A stretch of 64,000 nt of DNA from Entonaema liquescens (Eukaryota; Ascomycota; Sordariomycetes; Xylariales; Xylariaceae). Below the pieces are notes generated by a model. The model had not been told where the DNA came from. It worked only from the letters and a program-made list of their open reading frames with translations, and searched no databases. This document shows, piece by piece, positions 1-12,117 of this stretch (positions are counted from its first letter, which is position 1; the number at the start of each line of letters is the position of its first letter). Where the stretch lies: positions 1,488,001-1,552,000 of the forward strand of contig CADCSX010000008.1 in NCBI GenBank assembly GCA_902805475.1. Direction: 5' to 3'. The position numbers and the translations under genes are program-made.

Positions 1-29
1 GTCAAGATCCCGAATGCAAAAAGACGATG

Positions 30-35
30 AAAAAA
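30..35 (-). terminator. RNA polymerase III T-tract terminator
   Basis: A run of six A on the plus strand gives T6 on the transcribed minus strand, starting four bases after the tRNA-Asp discriminator base. This is the normal Pol III stop signal. Confidence 0.85.
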
Positions 36-39
36 GGAG

Positions 40-111
40 CTCTCAGTCGGGGAATTGAACCCCGGTCACGGGCGTGACAAGCCCGTATCCTAACCACTAG
101 ACGAACTGAGA
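40..111 (-). tRNA. tRNA-Asp (anticodon GUC)
   Basis: On the minus strand the sequence folds as a complete 72-nt cloverleaf. The 7-bp acceptor stem starts TCTCAGT and closes with ACTGAGA, followed by discriminator G. The anticodon stem CGGGC/GCCCG encloses the loop TTGTCAC with anticodon GTC, and the T arm is CGGGG/CCCCG around TTCAATT. Box A (GTCTAGTGG) and box B (GGTTCAATTCC) promoters are internal. There is no intron and no encoded CCA, as expected for a eukaryotic nuclear tRNA. It decodes Asp GAC/GAU codons. Confidence 0.96.
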
Positions 112-622
112 TTTAGTTTCAACTGTGAATAATTCACATGATTGTTGTTTCTGAAGTTAAAAATACCTAAGTAGTGTAGGTCTTGAGGAAGGTACTTCGT
201 AATTGTTTCAAAATCTTGAGGTCTGATGCCGTTTGCGCGTAAGGTAAGGGCTAGCTGCCTACCCGTCCCGTGGGTCCAGTTTAAAGGGTAAGTGCGCAAC
301 ACTACGTGTAAAAAATCGTGGAAATTTCATAGGGTTGGGAAGTTGCAACTACCCGAATCAAACAGCATTACCTCAGTAATACTTAGGTAATTACCTACCT
401 ATATGTTTTGTCAGTAGGTATTATTAGATACATGTAGTAAGTAGCGGCTACTTAGATGCGACGGGAACTTACAGATGCCTTTATTTACACCGGCTTAGGC
501 ACACATATCATTATGCTACCAGACCATACGACAAAAGATGCGAGGGGATATGAAATCAATATTATTAACACCTCACCAACCACATCCAAGGAAACCACCA
601 TGCTAAAATAGGTTACGCGGTA
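112..622. other. Intergenic between tRNA-Asp and DUF2461 gene
   Basis: I see no gene here. The stretch is AT-rich and holds several short palindromic TAGGTA/TACCTA words around 385-420. It covers the 3' end of the minus-strand DUF2461 gene. Confidence 0.6.
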
Positions 623-2360
623 TTATTCTTCATCTTCTTTCTCTTCCTCTTCTTCTTCGCCTTCCTGTTCATCCGTCCCGGTATAGACATCGGACTCCTC
701 GGCGTCAGGGTCGGGCCTAACAACACCATTGAGAAACGTGACCTGCGTTTGGGATCCCAGTTAGCACGTGTAAGTAGATCAAAATGGGTAGACGCGACTC
801 ACGAATTCAACCATAGCCGAGATGACGCTCATCACCCTATCCTGCGCATCGTCGGCGAGAAGGTCCGACTCGTCGATCTGCTTGCTGATAGTGTAGTTGC
901 GCAACTTCAAAAGCTCGATGTAGTTATGATTCGCGGGAAAGCCCTGCCTTGGTGAGTATGCAACAACACTTCTGCTATCAGGGAAATGTACCATTGGTTT
1001 TGTTTTGAGGGCATTCTCCTGATTGTGTGCCGCGAACGCCTTTACTGCCGACATTTCGTCACCAGCCTTGGCGTTGGGTAGAAATGTCTTGCGAAACGTA
1101 GGATTCCGGAGGACTCGACATATACGGTGGGGCCGCTCGCCGACGTCCTCGCGCAGTAGGGCCAAGTCTGGACCGTCCGGGTGCCATATACCCCCACCTA
1201 CGAGACATCGGCCGGGCTCGACATGGACGTAATAGCAAGCATATGGGCCTTTTCGACCCGTTCGTGACCATGCTGCAGAGTAGTGAGGCTATTCACGGGG
1301 AAAGTTCCCCCGATCAGACTGGTGTCCCATATCTCAAACAGCAGTAGGAAAAAGCGAAAGGGATAAGCATACCTTATATGGAGTTTGATCCTTACTAAAC
1401 CGGACGTCCCGGTATATCCGAAAGACAACATCCTTGACGGGTAACCATGGAATAGTCTCATCAGCTTCGATGATCTTCTCCGTAAGGGTTTCTACGAATG
1501 ATTCCCAATCTTTGAGTGACCTTCTATATTCTCTGTCATGTGCTACAAGTGGTTGCATTATGTTAGACAAGAGAAGAGTACATACAAGCAACGGGGTTTA
1601 TGTGATGGTTGCTGAAAGCGAAGAATATACATACTTTTAAGCCAATTTCGATCGTTATTGGCTTTGAGGTCTTTGAGGAATAGGAAAGTGTTTTTATGAA
1701 GTCGGGTATCCTCATAATCGACGCCGTCAGTGTCTCGCAATTGGATTGCTGTAGTCATTTAATTAGGATTAAAACTATTTACTCATATTTCGGCTCTTTG
1801 GGTAAAGCCATCACCGAAATTGAGAATGAACCCTTACCGGGGATGAAAGTAATGCGGTTCTCATCATCATCATCATCACTATCTTCTTCGGAGTCGGCGT
1901 TCTTTTTCGCCTTGGTCTGAGTCCTAGCCTTCGCTACACTATCTGTCTTTTTCGGAGTCTGCGCTTTTTTACTAGACTTCGCAGTCGTAGTAGCTTTGGT
2001 CAGAGGCTTCGGAGGCCGGCCGCGGCCTCTCTTCTGCGTCGCGGGTTGTTCTACTTCACTTTCAGAGTTGTCCTCTGAAAACACGTCGTCCTGGTCATCA
2101 TCCTCGGATGCATATTCAGCATCATTATCCTGTAGTTCGTCATCCGATTCTTCTACAACATCTTTTCTCTGTCTAGTTTTCTCTTTAGCCCCGGTTTTAA
2201 TGACCTTACGGGGTGGTAACTCTTCATCTAAGTCGTCATTATCCTCAAAGTATGTACTTTTCGTACCACTGAGGCTGATCCGGTTAGACTTGCGACGGGC
2301 GCTACCAGTCGTCTTCGGGGTGGAAGCTGCCTGGGCTACAGTGCGTTTTCTAGGGGGCAT
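623..2360 (-). CDS. DUF2461 (TIGR02453) domain protein
   Basis: Five exons: 1838-2360, 1635-1748, 1373-1542, 803-1288 and 623-742. The introns (89, 92, 84 and 60 nt) have good donors (GTAAGG, GTATGT, GTATGC, GTGAGT) and keep phase, giving about 470 aa. The N-terminal ~170 residues are low-complexity: basic and Ser/Asp-rich with GRGRPP, an AT-hook-like motif, then runs of Asp/Glu. This suggests a nuclear location (inference). The rest matches the DUF2461 family pattern: NNDRNWLK, then VVFRIYRDVRFSKDQTPYK, SAAWSRTGRKGPYACYYV and GGGIWHPD. The C-terminus is very acidic. The biochemical role of DUF2461 proteins is unknown. The start is the first ATG of the long first exon. The call is certain at family level only. 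Confidence 0.9.
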
Positions 2361-3159
2361 GGCTCGAGTATATTAGTTTACTTGTGCATTCGGTACGTTA
2401 ATTGATTTTTATGAAGTCAAATTTTAGATACACCAGATATGTTGAAGTATAATGGATGATACAATTGGTAACGCGTTGCGGAGAATCGCGGGGTGGCGAG
2501 GCGGCAAAAGGGGAACACGCTATCACGTGACCTTAATGTCCATATAAGAGACCTATAATATCTCCTCATGGCCTAAAATTAGCAGCATCAATCGCCGCTA
2601 ATCTCAGATCTAAGCACATCCTACATAGTACTATGCAGTGTATAACTAGTCGCAACCTTCACTTGGGGAATTAGCCCAATCTTATTAGACAACATAGAAA
2701 ACGTTGATAATGTAGGTATCAAACGTTTAGCTGCAAGTATTATAATATTTATTTGCTATTTTGGGACGGTCCCACGCCGCTCCCGCTTAATCCCCGTTCC
2801 CACGCATATATTAACGTCCTAGGGTGTTATTAATAGTCGGAACATATTACCCCTTCTAAACACTATCTCCATTGGAGGTCCTTGTTCAAGATTCTCATGC
2901 GCCTCAACCCGACAGCGTCGCTTACATCCATTGTCCACTTCGGGTTTCGCGGCGTCTAACATGGCCGTCTATTGTGGCTAGAACTTGATAATATTTAGCA
3001 ACCAATCCAACCATCCTCGAACTTCCTAAGACATCGGTTGGATCATTAAGGCGAGCATATAGCTCCGAGCCTAAATTCGGCTTGGATGACCCGCATCTGT
3101 TACCCGTCATGTCCAACTATTGTTAGATCGCTTTGTAAGTAAATCCCGTTATCATACGG
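2361..3159. other. Intergenic, about 0.8 kb
   Basis: The stretch holds the presumed promoter of the DUF2461 gene (with the E-box) and the 3' flank of the C2H2 regulator. A 64-codon minus-strand frame at 2922-3116 has no recognisable family or splice support and was not called. Confidence 0.55.
2523..2530. promoter_or_regulatory. TCACGTGA palindrome (bHLH-type E-box)
   Basis: A perfect 8-bp palindrome containing CACGTG lies about 165 bp upstream of the DUF2461 ATG. Fungal bHLH factors bind this core. Occupancy here is inference. Confidence 0.4.
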
Positions 3160-6100
3160 TCAGCCGAGTCCGGGATTAGGTCCCATTCGACCCAGTGGTG
3201 TCCTATCCCGCGGCTTCTCCAACAGATCCGCATATCCTTCTAGCCCAGCGCCGATTACTTTTACGATATCAAAGATATGTGATCCCTTAAACGTCTCAGC
3301 CCATAGCCGAATTACGGCTACTGCAAGCTGACGCAACTTCGTACCGTCATTCACAGCCATATCCATGTTTGCTGGGCCATGTCCCGGAGCGCCTCCTGAG
3401 AGTGAAGGGTCAATTGGCACCGCGAACTCCGTCTCATCCAACATATGACGCAGCATTTCGAGAAGGTTTCGTTCGTCGGGTTCAGGAGGCGCACCTGTCG
3501 GGCCGATCGAAGCAAGCGTCATTAACCATTTCGATAGAAGGATAGCGCATTCCAAATTACACACTACGCCAAAGTTAGCTACTGTATTCCTTTCCCACGG
3601 TTCTTAAAATCTCTATGTAAACACTTACGTGAGTGCTGCATGCTCCATTCTGATGACTTCCTCCTCGCTACGTAGTTTACGCCCACTTTAACAAGCATAG
3701 ACAATGCATGTATAGCTTGAAAGACGGCTCGGTTAAGACGCACACTACGAAGGAGATAAGGAGCATCATGAAAAGCCTGGGCAATTTGATTCGCGTCCCT
3801 TGTTTCGAGGGTCCTGCTGGGACTCAAGTCTGTATATAACCGAATAGAAGCCAATCGCCAGAGTGCAGTTGAATTATAAGTAACGGAACCACCTGGTAAC
3901 GAATCTGGTCCGTTCTGATGGCTACCTTCCGTTATTCGCGCCTGATGTTGCTCAAAGCTCATCTGCCAGATTCGTAGAGCCTGAAAGCACTCATCGACGT
4001 CATCATGACGAAGTCCGCCGAAGAGAGATACAGAATTGAAAGATGTCTGCTTCAGGAGAAATATATGCTGTAGTATAGCATGGATGAGAATATAATTGCC
4101 AAGAGAGGACATATATGCTGGAGGTCCTTGTGGCGGTCTGCTGAACAATCTTGCAAACGCGTCCTGGAGTGATATATCCATACTGGGGAACGATTGACGA
4201 GCTTCTTGCCACTGCCAAGCTGTTTCCGCCCTCCAGAGTTTTGATGAGTGTGGGAGGATAAGGTTAAGTTCCGACGTCAGCAGTAGCGGCGGCATATTAT
4301 ACGCAATACTGCATAGATTAAAGAAACTATAGGCAATGAGTTTTGTGCGATTCGCTCCTTCTATCCGAACCCATGCCTCCCAGTCGGCTGTCTGCGTCGA
4401 TTCTGACAGAAATCCTTCCTCGCGTACCAGGAGAGCTAGGAGACTTTGTAACGACAGAGCTTCGCGAAGAATGGCTTTGGCGCCCCACAGTCCAACAGCA
4501 AATAGTAACAGTAGAGCTTGGATGGTTTCCATACGAGATTGAGGAGTGTTCGGAGAACTGGAACCCATTTAGTCAATACGTTAAAAGTGAAGATGTATTT
4601 GTTTGAGTTTTCTTACTAAGGCTCTCGATGTGTATCTTGGGTCATCGAACGTTCTTGTTGAACAGAACTGAAGGAGTGACGGAATCCATGACTTGGAGAT
4701 GGCCGTGTAGAATGGGGACTATATGCTGCCGGAGTTGGCAATAACCCATGAACTTCATGACTATGGCGACGTCGAATTTGTTCAAGTGATACTGCTTTAG
4801 CCGCGTACCATAAAGCGTTTGACCGATGACTCTCGAATCTATATTGCGCGCCCACTGCTAGAATCGCCAATAGAAGTTCCGGGGCCAGATCAGCAGCTGT
4901 TATCGTTGGTAGATGCAGTATCGGCAAGTGTTCGTGAAAACCACTCACATACCCTTCCAAAAATCTAGTGAGGGTATGCCGAGAAGGAAATACGAAATCA
5001 TTCGGTAAGACAGACGAGAACTCGTCAAGTCGATTTTTGATAACAGTATGATCCAGCGCAGAGACTCTCATGGGCTGTGATCTTGTTGGTTCGTCATGCG
5101 TTCTGGGCCCGCCTTCTGAGGGATCTCTCGGGTCAGGGGCCAACGACGGGAAGCGAGATGGAAACTGAGACGAGGGTTTCGAAAGTCCGCCCCGATGGAT
5201 ATCCGAAAGGTGTCGAGGCCACATACCCATGCCCTGATCTGCATCAAAGACTTGTGGGAGGAAGTGAGATGATGTTGCAAACTCGTCTAAGAAGAGGTTA
5301 TAATCGTCGAAGGCGGATGGCCCGGCTGGATTAGGTAGTCCGTGAGACATAGTCACAGGTTCGGGCTCACGTCCGCGGTCGGTATACGGTATTCCCTCAT
5401 CGTATGATTTGATGCGTGTTAAGCCAGCCCCTGGTTGTCCAATATCTGTCATCATCGGCTGCATCGAGTTAACCTCGTTTGCAGAAGCAATTTGAGTGGC
5501 AGCATCAGATAAAAGATCAAGATTGCAAGCAGCAGCCCTAGCAGAATGACGAGGATCAGGAGCAAGCGGAGGGACTGTCACGGAAGAGGACATGGAGTCT
5601 GAGTGATAGTGCTGTGGGTGAGCCCGAGGGACACCTATCATTTCGGAGTCGACATGGCTCTCGGCTGATAGAGGCGGTTGGGCAGCGCCGGCCGTCGACG
5701 GCTTCCGGGGCCGGTTACCGTCCTTGTTAGACCCTTCATTGAGGTGGACGAGTTTCTCGTGGCGAACGAGGAGATCCCTGATGTCCATATAAGCATATTC
5801 ACAAGAGGATGTAAGAGAAGGTGGAAGATAAGGGGCCACCAGTAAGAAATTTTAGAGGGGAATAGGAGGCTTCGGAGCCGTAAGACATGTGTGGTGTGTA
5901 TGTGTGTATCCTATTTGCAGGAGACCTAATGGCCTGAGGAGGGGGATGGGGGTAGCTTAGCGCCTATGAAAAGACGGCAAGTGGTTGGACGGCGGTGGGT
6001 AAGGCGAGGTTGACCACCACAAATAGAAATTGCCAACTTAGTCAAGCACAGAATAAAATAAAAGAACAAATTAACTAACCGACGTCCGAACGTCTTCCCG

Positions 6101-6368
6101 CAGCGAGCCCACCCGCACGAGAATGGCTTCTCTTTAGTATGAGTTCTCTCGTGGCGTTGAACATGCTCTACTCGCCTAATTAGGAGATTACCGTGTAAGT
6201 AAATTGCCAGCGGAAATAGATAAAGTGCAAGTCGATAAATGAGCCTAGGGGCCCTTACCTAAAACGTTTGTCGCAGAACTTGCACGGTAGGGTCTTGGGC
6301 TTCTGCTGCCGACCTTCCACGCCGTCCTCGGCAGTACCATTAACGCCAGAGCCTTCTATGGACGGCAT
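3160..6368 (-). CDS. C2H2 zinc-finger / fungal_trans transcription factor
   Basis: Five exons: 6259-6368, 6080-6175, 4617-5777, 3629-4557 and 3160-3581. The introns are 83, 302, 59 and 47 nt, all in phase, giving about 905 aa. Two adjacent C2H2 fingers lie at residues ~29-80: C29/C32/H45/H49 and C57/C62/H75/H80, joined by the classical linker HTKEKPF. The first two introns cut the finger region, so the fingers are only seen after splicing. A Ser/Pro/His-rich middle follows, then from about residue 320 a fungal-specific transcription factor domain (PF04082-like), including the stretch EAWVRIEGANRTKLIAYSFF and the following NMPPLLLTSELN. The finger plus fungal_trans architecture is shared with ADR1/Klf1-type regulators that are usually nuclear. 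Targets cannot be told. Start ATG 6368 precedes the first finger by 28 residues. Confidence 0.9.
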
Positions 6369-9300
6369 GGTTTGCATTTGGGGTCGGGATAAGTGAACAA
6401 ACAATTAGTATAAGGTAAGTCCCTGTACAAGAGATGGGTGTAATGCAGATGAAGTCACGCAACACCCGGAAGTGGGGGGTGAGTCGGAAGGGTATAAGTC
6501 CAGGGCCAGGAAGTTATGCCGGAAAGAGGAATGAATGTCTTGCGGGGTGGACGGTGGATGGATGAATTCATGAGCGTGATAGATGTATGTAGTATCAATC
6601 GTTTCTAAGTATTACTCGGTACGTAACGCGAGCTTCCACCACATTCGTCCTCACTACCTCCCCCAAGTGATCGGCTGCTCGCCGAGTTGGCGGCCAACGT
6701 TTGTGATCAACAGAGCTCGGGGATCCAGGAGGTCTTGGATGACCGTACGAAACTAGTAGGGCTGAGGTAACCCGTTAACGCCTAGGTAACGATCAAAGCC
6801 GCGATTCGATACGTTTCTCACAGAAAATCAAAACTTGATGAGCCCAGGCTAATTAACCGACGTGGAGGGAAACTGTTACTGGTAGGCCTATTGGTCGATG
6901 GTGGTGGCGCGGAGAAAGGTGAGAGGAATGAAGCGCGTGTGGAGATGTGGGAGAAGGTCATGTATGGTTATGTATTTTGAAATTTCTACGGCCGAGATTT
7001 GAACGGGGATTTTAATGCCTAAGAGACAGTAAGGCACATCAAAAATAAGATTAATGGGTTTATAGGAAATACGAATGTGATAACCGAACGATATAGTAAG
7101 CTTAGGATGAGAAGGACAAGACAACGATATCGACGATGGTTTGAATTCGGGGTTGTGCTAAATTGTTATGTGTGAAATGGGGGAATGAGGAGGAGAATTG
7201 ATGAGGAGGGGGACGGAGAGGAGGATGCGGAGATGGGGGAAAATCATTAGGTTGTAACTTAGTGTTTTAGTGAAGGAAACGCCTGTAGTAACGGGGTAGC
7301 CGCCGGCCTCCCTGCGAGTGAAACCCGAACCTGCCATAAGAAATAAATAAGAGAAAAGTGGCGCCGGGTCAGAAACGGTAGATTTTTACTTAGACCGGCT
7401 CCAACTTACATACATATTGTGACATATGTCACCTTCTTTCTATTTACTTTCTTATAATAACTACCCATCTTTACCTAGAACATGCCTAGGTACGTTCGTA
7501 CCTCGTATATGTACAAATGAATCTATCTTTAAACCCCTATTCTACCCATCCATCCGTCCAACGCTGTATCAGGGATTGGTAAGCTGATGGAGAAACGCTC
7601 TGTTACTGCAAGGTGAATTCGTCTTACCGACATGTACTTACTCCTCATTCCTTGTTGATGCAAGACACCTCATGTAGGTACGCGTATTGCGCCTATAAGA
7701 AGCGAGTCACAAGCCTTTAATAAGGTACGTGTAAGAAGAGAGTAGATGTACGCAATAGATGTAATCTGGTAGATAGAAGCAGTGTCAGATTTGTTTTTTG
7801 AGATGCATTCCCCGCCCCCAGACATAAACAAGCATTGCTAACAACCCGCGGAGACTGGGGACGGGGTGCCCTGTCAGCTAACCCCATAATCGCCCATAGC
7901 ACCCCCTCGGTACAGTCTCCGCATTGGAGAAACTAGCTCTACATGCGTGGGAAAGTGTGGGGGGCGGGGGTAGCCAATCAGCTGAGGACGACGTAGATGG
8001 AGAAGCACCTTGCACACTGCAGTGTATAGGTTACAATATTGGTACCTTTTTTAGGACATCATCTGCCACCTCAGATCATATCTTATTTGGTGTTTAGGTG
8101 AATAAATGGCTGTGAAGTCTTTTGAGTTTAAAAGATAAAAGATAATTACTTTCAAGAGGCAGACAGATATAAATATCAGAAGATGCAATTTTAAAATATT
8201 ACGTCAATAATAAACAAGTTCGTGTAGAATAGCACTAGTACATTTAGCAAACAGATGATTGGTGGGATTAGACTAAAGTGTTCAAGGTGAAGAGGAGGGG
8301 TTGGAAGCGAAGAGGAAAAAGATAAAAGCTGTTCTCATTACCTAAAACTCCTAATTATTACAACGAGCATTCATTATTTACAGCCCCGTTGGATGGGGCA
8401 TATTCCCCTGGCAATAGTGAATGTATGTAAGATAGCAGGTGATAATACGGCTGCTCGAGTAACACATTTTTTAAACCTAAGGCGCGCCACTTAGAACTCA
8501 AATCAAGCCCAATGACCTATTGAATTCGGATACCGTTGATCTTCTCCTCAACTGCAGCTACTTATGGTAGTGATCGTCGAGGTCTGACCTTGCCATAGAT
8601 TGCTTTGCCGGCCGGCTAGGCAAAGAGGGGAATATTGAAGATGATGGTAAGTATGGATCTAGCGGACACTGCAGTAAATGGGTTGCTTAGTATGTGGATC
8701 TGGGGAAAGGGATTCGGGACGCTTTTGATCTGGTGGATTGATACGGTAGATACACGTAAGAAAATCAAGTCTCTAAACTCTGATGTTTTCAGGTACTAGT
8801 TAGTCTTAGCTAATACGTTATTCCTTAGGTACGGTATAAATCAATGATAAAAATAATCAGGTCTTATATTAGACACTCACCTGGTTCATGTACTAGGTAT
8901 ACAATAAAACTAAGAGCCTTACCTATAATTCATTCTTAGAAAAGATAAAACTCTTCAAGTTGCCTTCGCCCGCAACTCGGTATGATTGTAATCAAAACAT
9001 TGCAAATTACCCGAATATGTGGAGTTAAGAAGTTGGGGAACTGGGGAGTGACAGTGGGCGGTGGGAATACGGATATCAAATGCGGAGTACTTACGCAGCT
9101 ACAATCTAATATGCGCTTAGTTATACCTAACCCTGGCCCGTGTAACGAGGGATAAGCTCGCTAAAAGTAAAGTTTATCTGCCAACACGACAACTTACATC
9201 TTCCGACTATTGGGGTCTTATCCTCCAAGGGTTAGACTTGCAAGACACACACCACTTACCTTGAGTAATTCCGAGTTCTATCTGGCGATTCACTAGAACA

Positions 9301-11212
9301 TCTCTGCAGCTAAACCTACATATCATCTCTAATATGATGTGGTGGTTGACTAACTTGTTCTCGCAATTTTCCTAGTTTACAAGGTATAACCGCTCTTTTG
9401 GTGGTGGACTGTCTAGTTCCGTAAGCCCTATACAATGCCCTTCCTAGATACCGCAACACCCACCCGTGTTAGCGAACCCCGGATTTCATCAAAACCTGCA
9501 GACCAAGAAATCGTAGCGCCAAGGTCCCACCGCAGCAGTAACCATCGGCGGGATCAGAGATGGTGGGCCTAGAAGCGTTGTCCTTGGACGGATAATCACA
9601 AACTGAGATCCGGGATTGATTTTGGAAGGGTTAAGGGGGACTAGGCTGCCACCGGGAAAAGATCCATAACTGAAGCTATCGCCGTCGTCAGTGGTTGAGA
9701 TACTACTTACTTCTTGGCAGATCCGGACTTGGTAGACCAGAAACCATCATAATAAGACCTTATGATAGCATATGAACAACTCTATAGGCAGGCTAAAAAG
9801 GAATAGATGTTGCGCAATATTTCGTGCGATAGCTTGGCTTCTGCTGTTGAAGAAATTCCTAATTCTTGTTCATTGGGTTATGTAGATACATCAAAGCGGA
9901 GTACGAAAGTGAGCAAAACAAGTCGTCGGCAGATAACTTTGGGCGACGGAAGATTCAAGCCTTATCGCCAAGACACCCGATGGATATGAAAACGAAGCTT
10001 AATTTTGGCTCTTAGAAGAGGGGAAGGATTTACTTGCAGCAAGTTGATTTTGAGGAAGAGGAACGTGCGGGTGATCGACCTTATGGGTTAGGGTAGGAGT
10101 AGTGAGAAAGGTAGGAAGTTTTTAAGACGAATTGTACAGTTATTATAAATTAACTTCGTGTATCGGTAAGCTTAGGTATGTTGGCCTGGAAACAAAGTCT
10201 TTCTGGCTTGTTTTCAAATACATCTTAGGGTGTGGTTAACATTGATAGCTAGTGAGAGTAAGTTGAGAATAAGTCAAGCGAGGCCATTGACCATAGAGTC
10301 GATGAAATCGAGCTCACGTAAGAGGCGGAAGTATCGCATTTTTTATCAAAAAGCTTAACATAAGCAACTCTTTGACGATCTTGGTAATGGGATGCTTCAT
10401 ATTTCACTCTACCGACATGATAATTTAACTTTGGACGAACAGAAATGGATGACGGTGTGTTAAAGAGGAAAAGATAAACCAGACTAAGTCGGATGAAGAA
10501 AGAAGAGGTACAGTGTAATCCTCACAGTCTTCTTTGTTATCGATTACTGTATATCTATCGGGTCCTATTAAGTCGCGCGTCCTGCCTTCCTAAGTCATGT
10601 TTTGAAACATTCCAAGGATATTTTAAGTATAGAATCCATGGAACCTTGGAAAACCCCCGGCCATTCCCTGCCTCCCCCAGGTTTCGCCCATTCACCACCT
10701 TCCATTATTTTAGCATGTTTAGATTGATCGAAACCCAATCGGGCCGTCCCCTGGATACCAAGCTGGATTCCCAACCAGTTCTAACTACGAATATCCATTT
10801 TCTCTCCATGTTCATTTCGTAATAGCATTGAATCGCATTGCTTAGCTTTACGTTACCGCCGATATTAGGATTGGAAGAAAAAGCTTAGCGCCAGGGGCAG
10901 CGCTCTACCATTATCTAGCAAATGCAATGCAACGCAGTAGTAACCTAAGCTTTTTTCTATGGCACGGACAAGAGAGAAAGTAAAGAAAGAAAGTAAACTG
11001 TCGGATGTTGGGTCCAGCTGGTCAAGGCGACTCATTAGACTTTTCATGGATTGGACTCTGATCCGAGTGTTGGCTCGAGCGATGGGGATAGGACAAAGGA
11101 TGAAGGAAAAGCACAAGAAAGAAAAACTGAAAAAGACATCAAAGCACTATCGGACGATAGTGGCTATTCCTAAAATTCCAGGGCTCTGGATTTCGTAGCG
11201 CAAAGCCGCGTC

Positions 11213-11234
11213 AGATGGCCCCCAGATGGCCCCC
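11213..11234. repeat. Tandem duplication, 11 bp x 2
   Basis: The unit AGATGGCCCCC occurs twice head to tail. It is probably slippage or a recent micro-duplication, with no function visible. Confidence 0.8.
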
Positions 11235-12031
11235 AGTCTAAGTCGATGACTTACATGTGGCCTGGAATGTCTCGCGGCTCCAACGTCACATGCTTGAAAC
11301 AACCACCTTTACATGGAACACTCCAACTAATTTAGGATGCCCAGCGGCGTCCAATCTCCTATCGGCTCCGCCATCCTACCTATCACATCTCGCATGGTAC
11401 CTGAATGGACGATTCCATTTACAGTAGGAGCCCTCCATGCCGCGGCAATGCCTGACCCTGAGCAGGTTCTAGTTCTGCTAGTTCTGGGAGCTGCCGCAAT
11501 GAAAGGATGACCTTGGATGCATACGGCCCCACAACCTTATACCCTACCTTATACTTTGACAAGAGTCCGTAATGCTCCGTATGCTGGTCAAAGCCTACCT
11601 CCGTACCTAGTTTTAGATCTCTGTGACCTTTGTCCCCACAAATGCTACTTCGCTGGATCGTTTCCTCCAGGAATGTTGTGTCTTGGTATTATAGTAGAGT
11701 TTAACAAGTAGGTGCTCAATATACTCTATCCGAGTGGTCAAACCCCTTTCGCTTAGGTAGTTCTGCAACCTTGCGCGTGGCTGTTGCGTTCGGCCAAATC
11801 AACCCAGTTCACTGGTTCAGCATGGGGTTAGCAAAAGGTCAGGGGTTTGCTCTGACCTTCGCGCATCTCATCGTTCTAGTTTCGCTCGATCCTGCTTCAT
11901 AGCTCCAGCGACCGGGTGGTTCACGTTACCTTGAGGCGCCAAAGCTACCATTTATCTTTGGAGCATGACCCAGCCAGCTGTGTTAATTCAACAGCTTGTG
12001 ACTTCACCCAACCTTCCTTTCCTTTCATCTT

Positions 12032-12037
12032 TATAAA
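12032..12037 (+). promoter_or_regulatory. TATA box of GH55 gene
   Basis: TATAAA lies 86 nt upstream of the GH55 ATG, following CT-rich runs (TTCCTTTCCTTTC). This is a common layout for strongly inducible fungal secreted-enzyme genes. Confidence 0.5.
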
Positions 12038-12117
12038 TTCTCTTCTTACCCGTCCCAACTTGGGACATATACGCATCTTGCTTTGCTGTTCGTGTCTCCT
12101 ATCATTCAGCTTGCAAT

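Larger units (their letters stand above)
6369..12117. other. Gene-poor stretch, 5.7 kb
   Basis: I see no recognisable gene. Open frames here (6888-7124, 7717-7902, 9807-9989, 10493-10822) lack family signatures and splice context. The stretch holds TAGGTA-type short palindromes, an 11-bp tandem duplication near 11213, a possible two-exon coding fragment on the minus strand (9489-9669 and 9711-9781, see findings), and at its right end the promoter of the GH55 gene. No terminal repeats or transposase were seen. Confidence 0.5.

Noticed and set aside
10080..10095. GGGTTAGGGTAGG resembling telomeric TTAGGG
   Set aside because: One imperfect unit only, inside a chromosome arm; no array.
10493..10822. 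109-codon plus-strand frame in the gene-poor stretch
   Set aside because: No family pattern, no splice context, low-complexity Phe/Ser composition.
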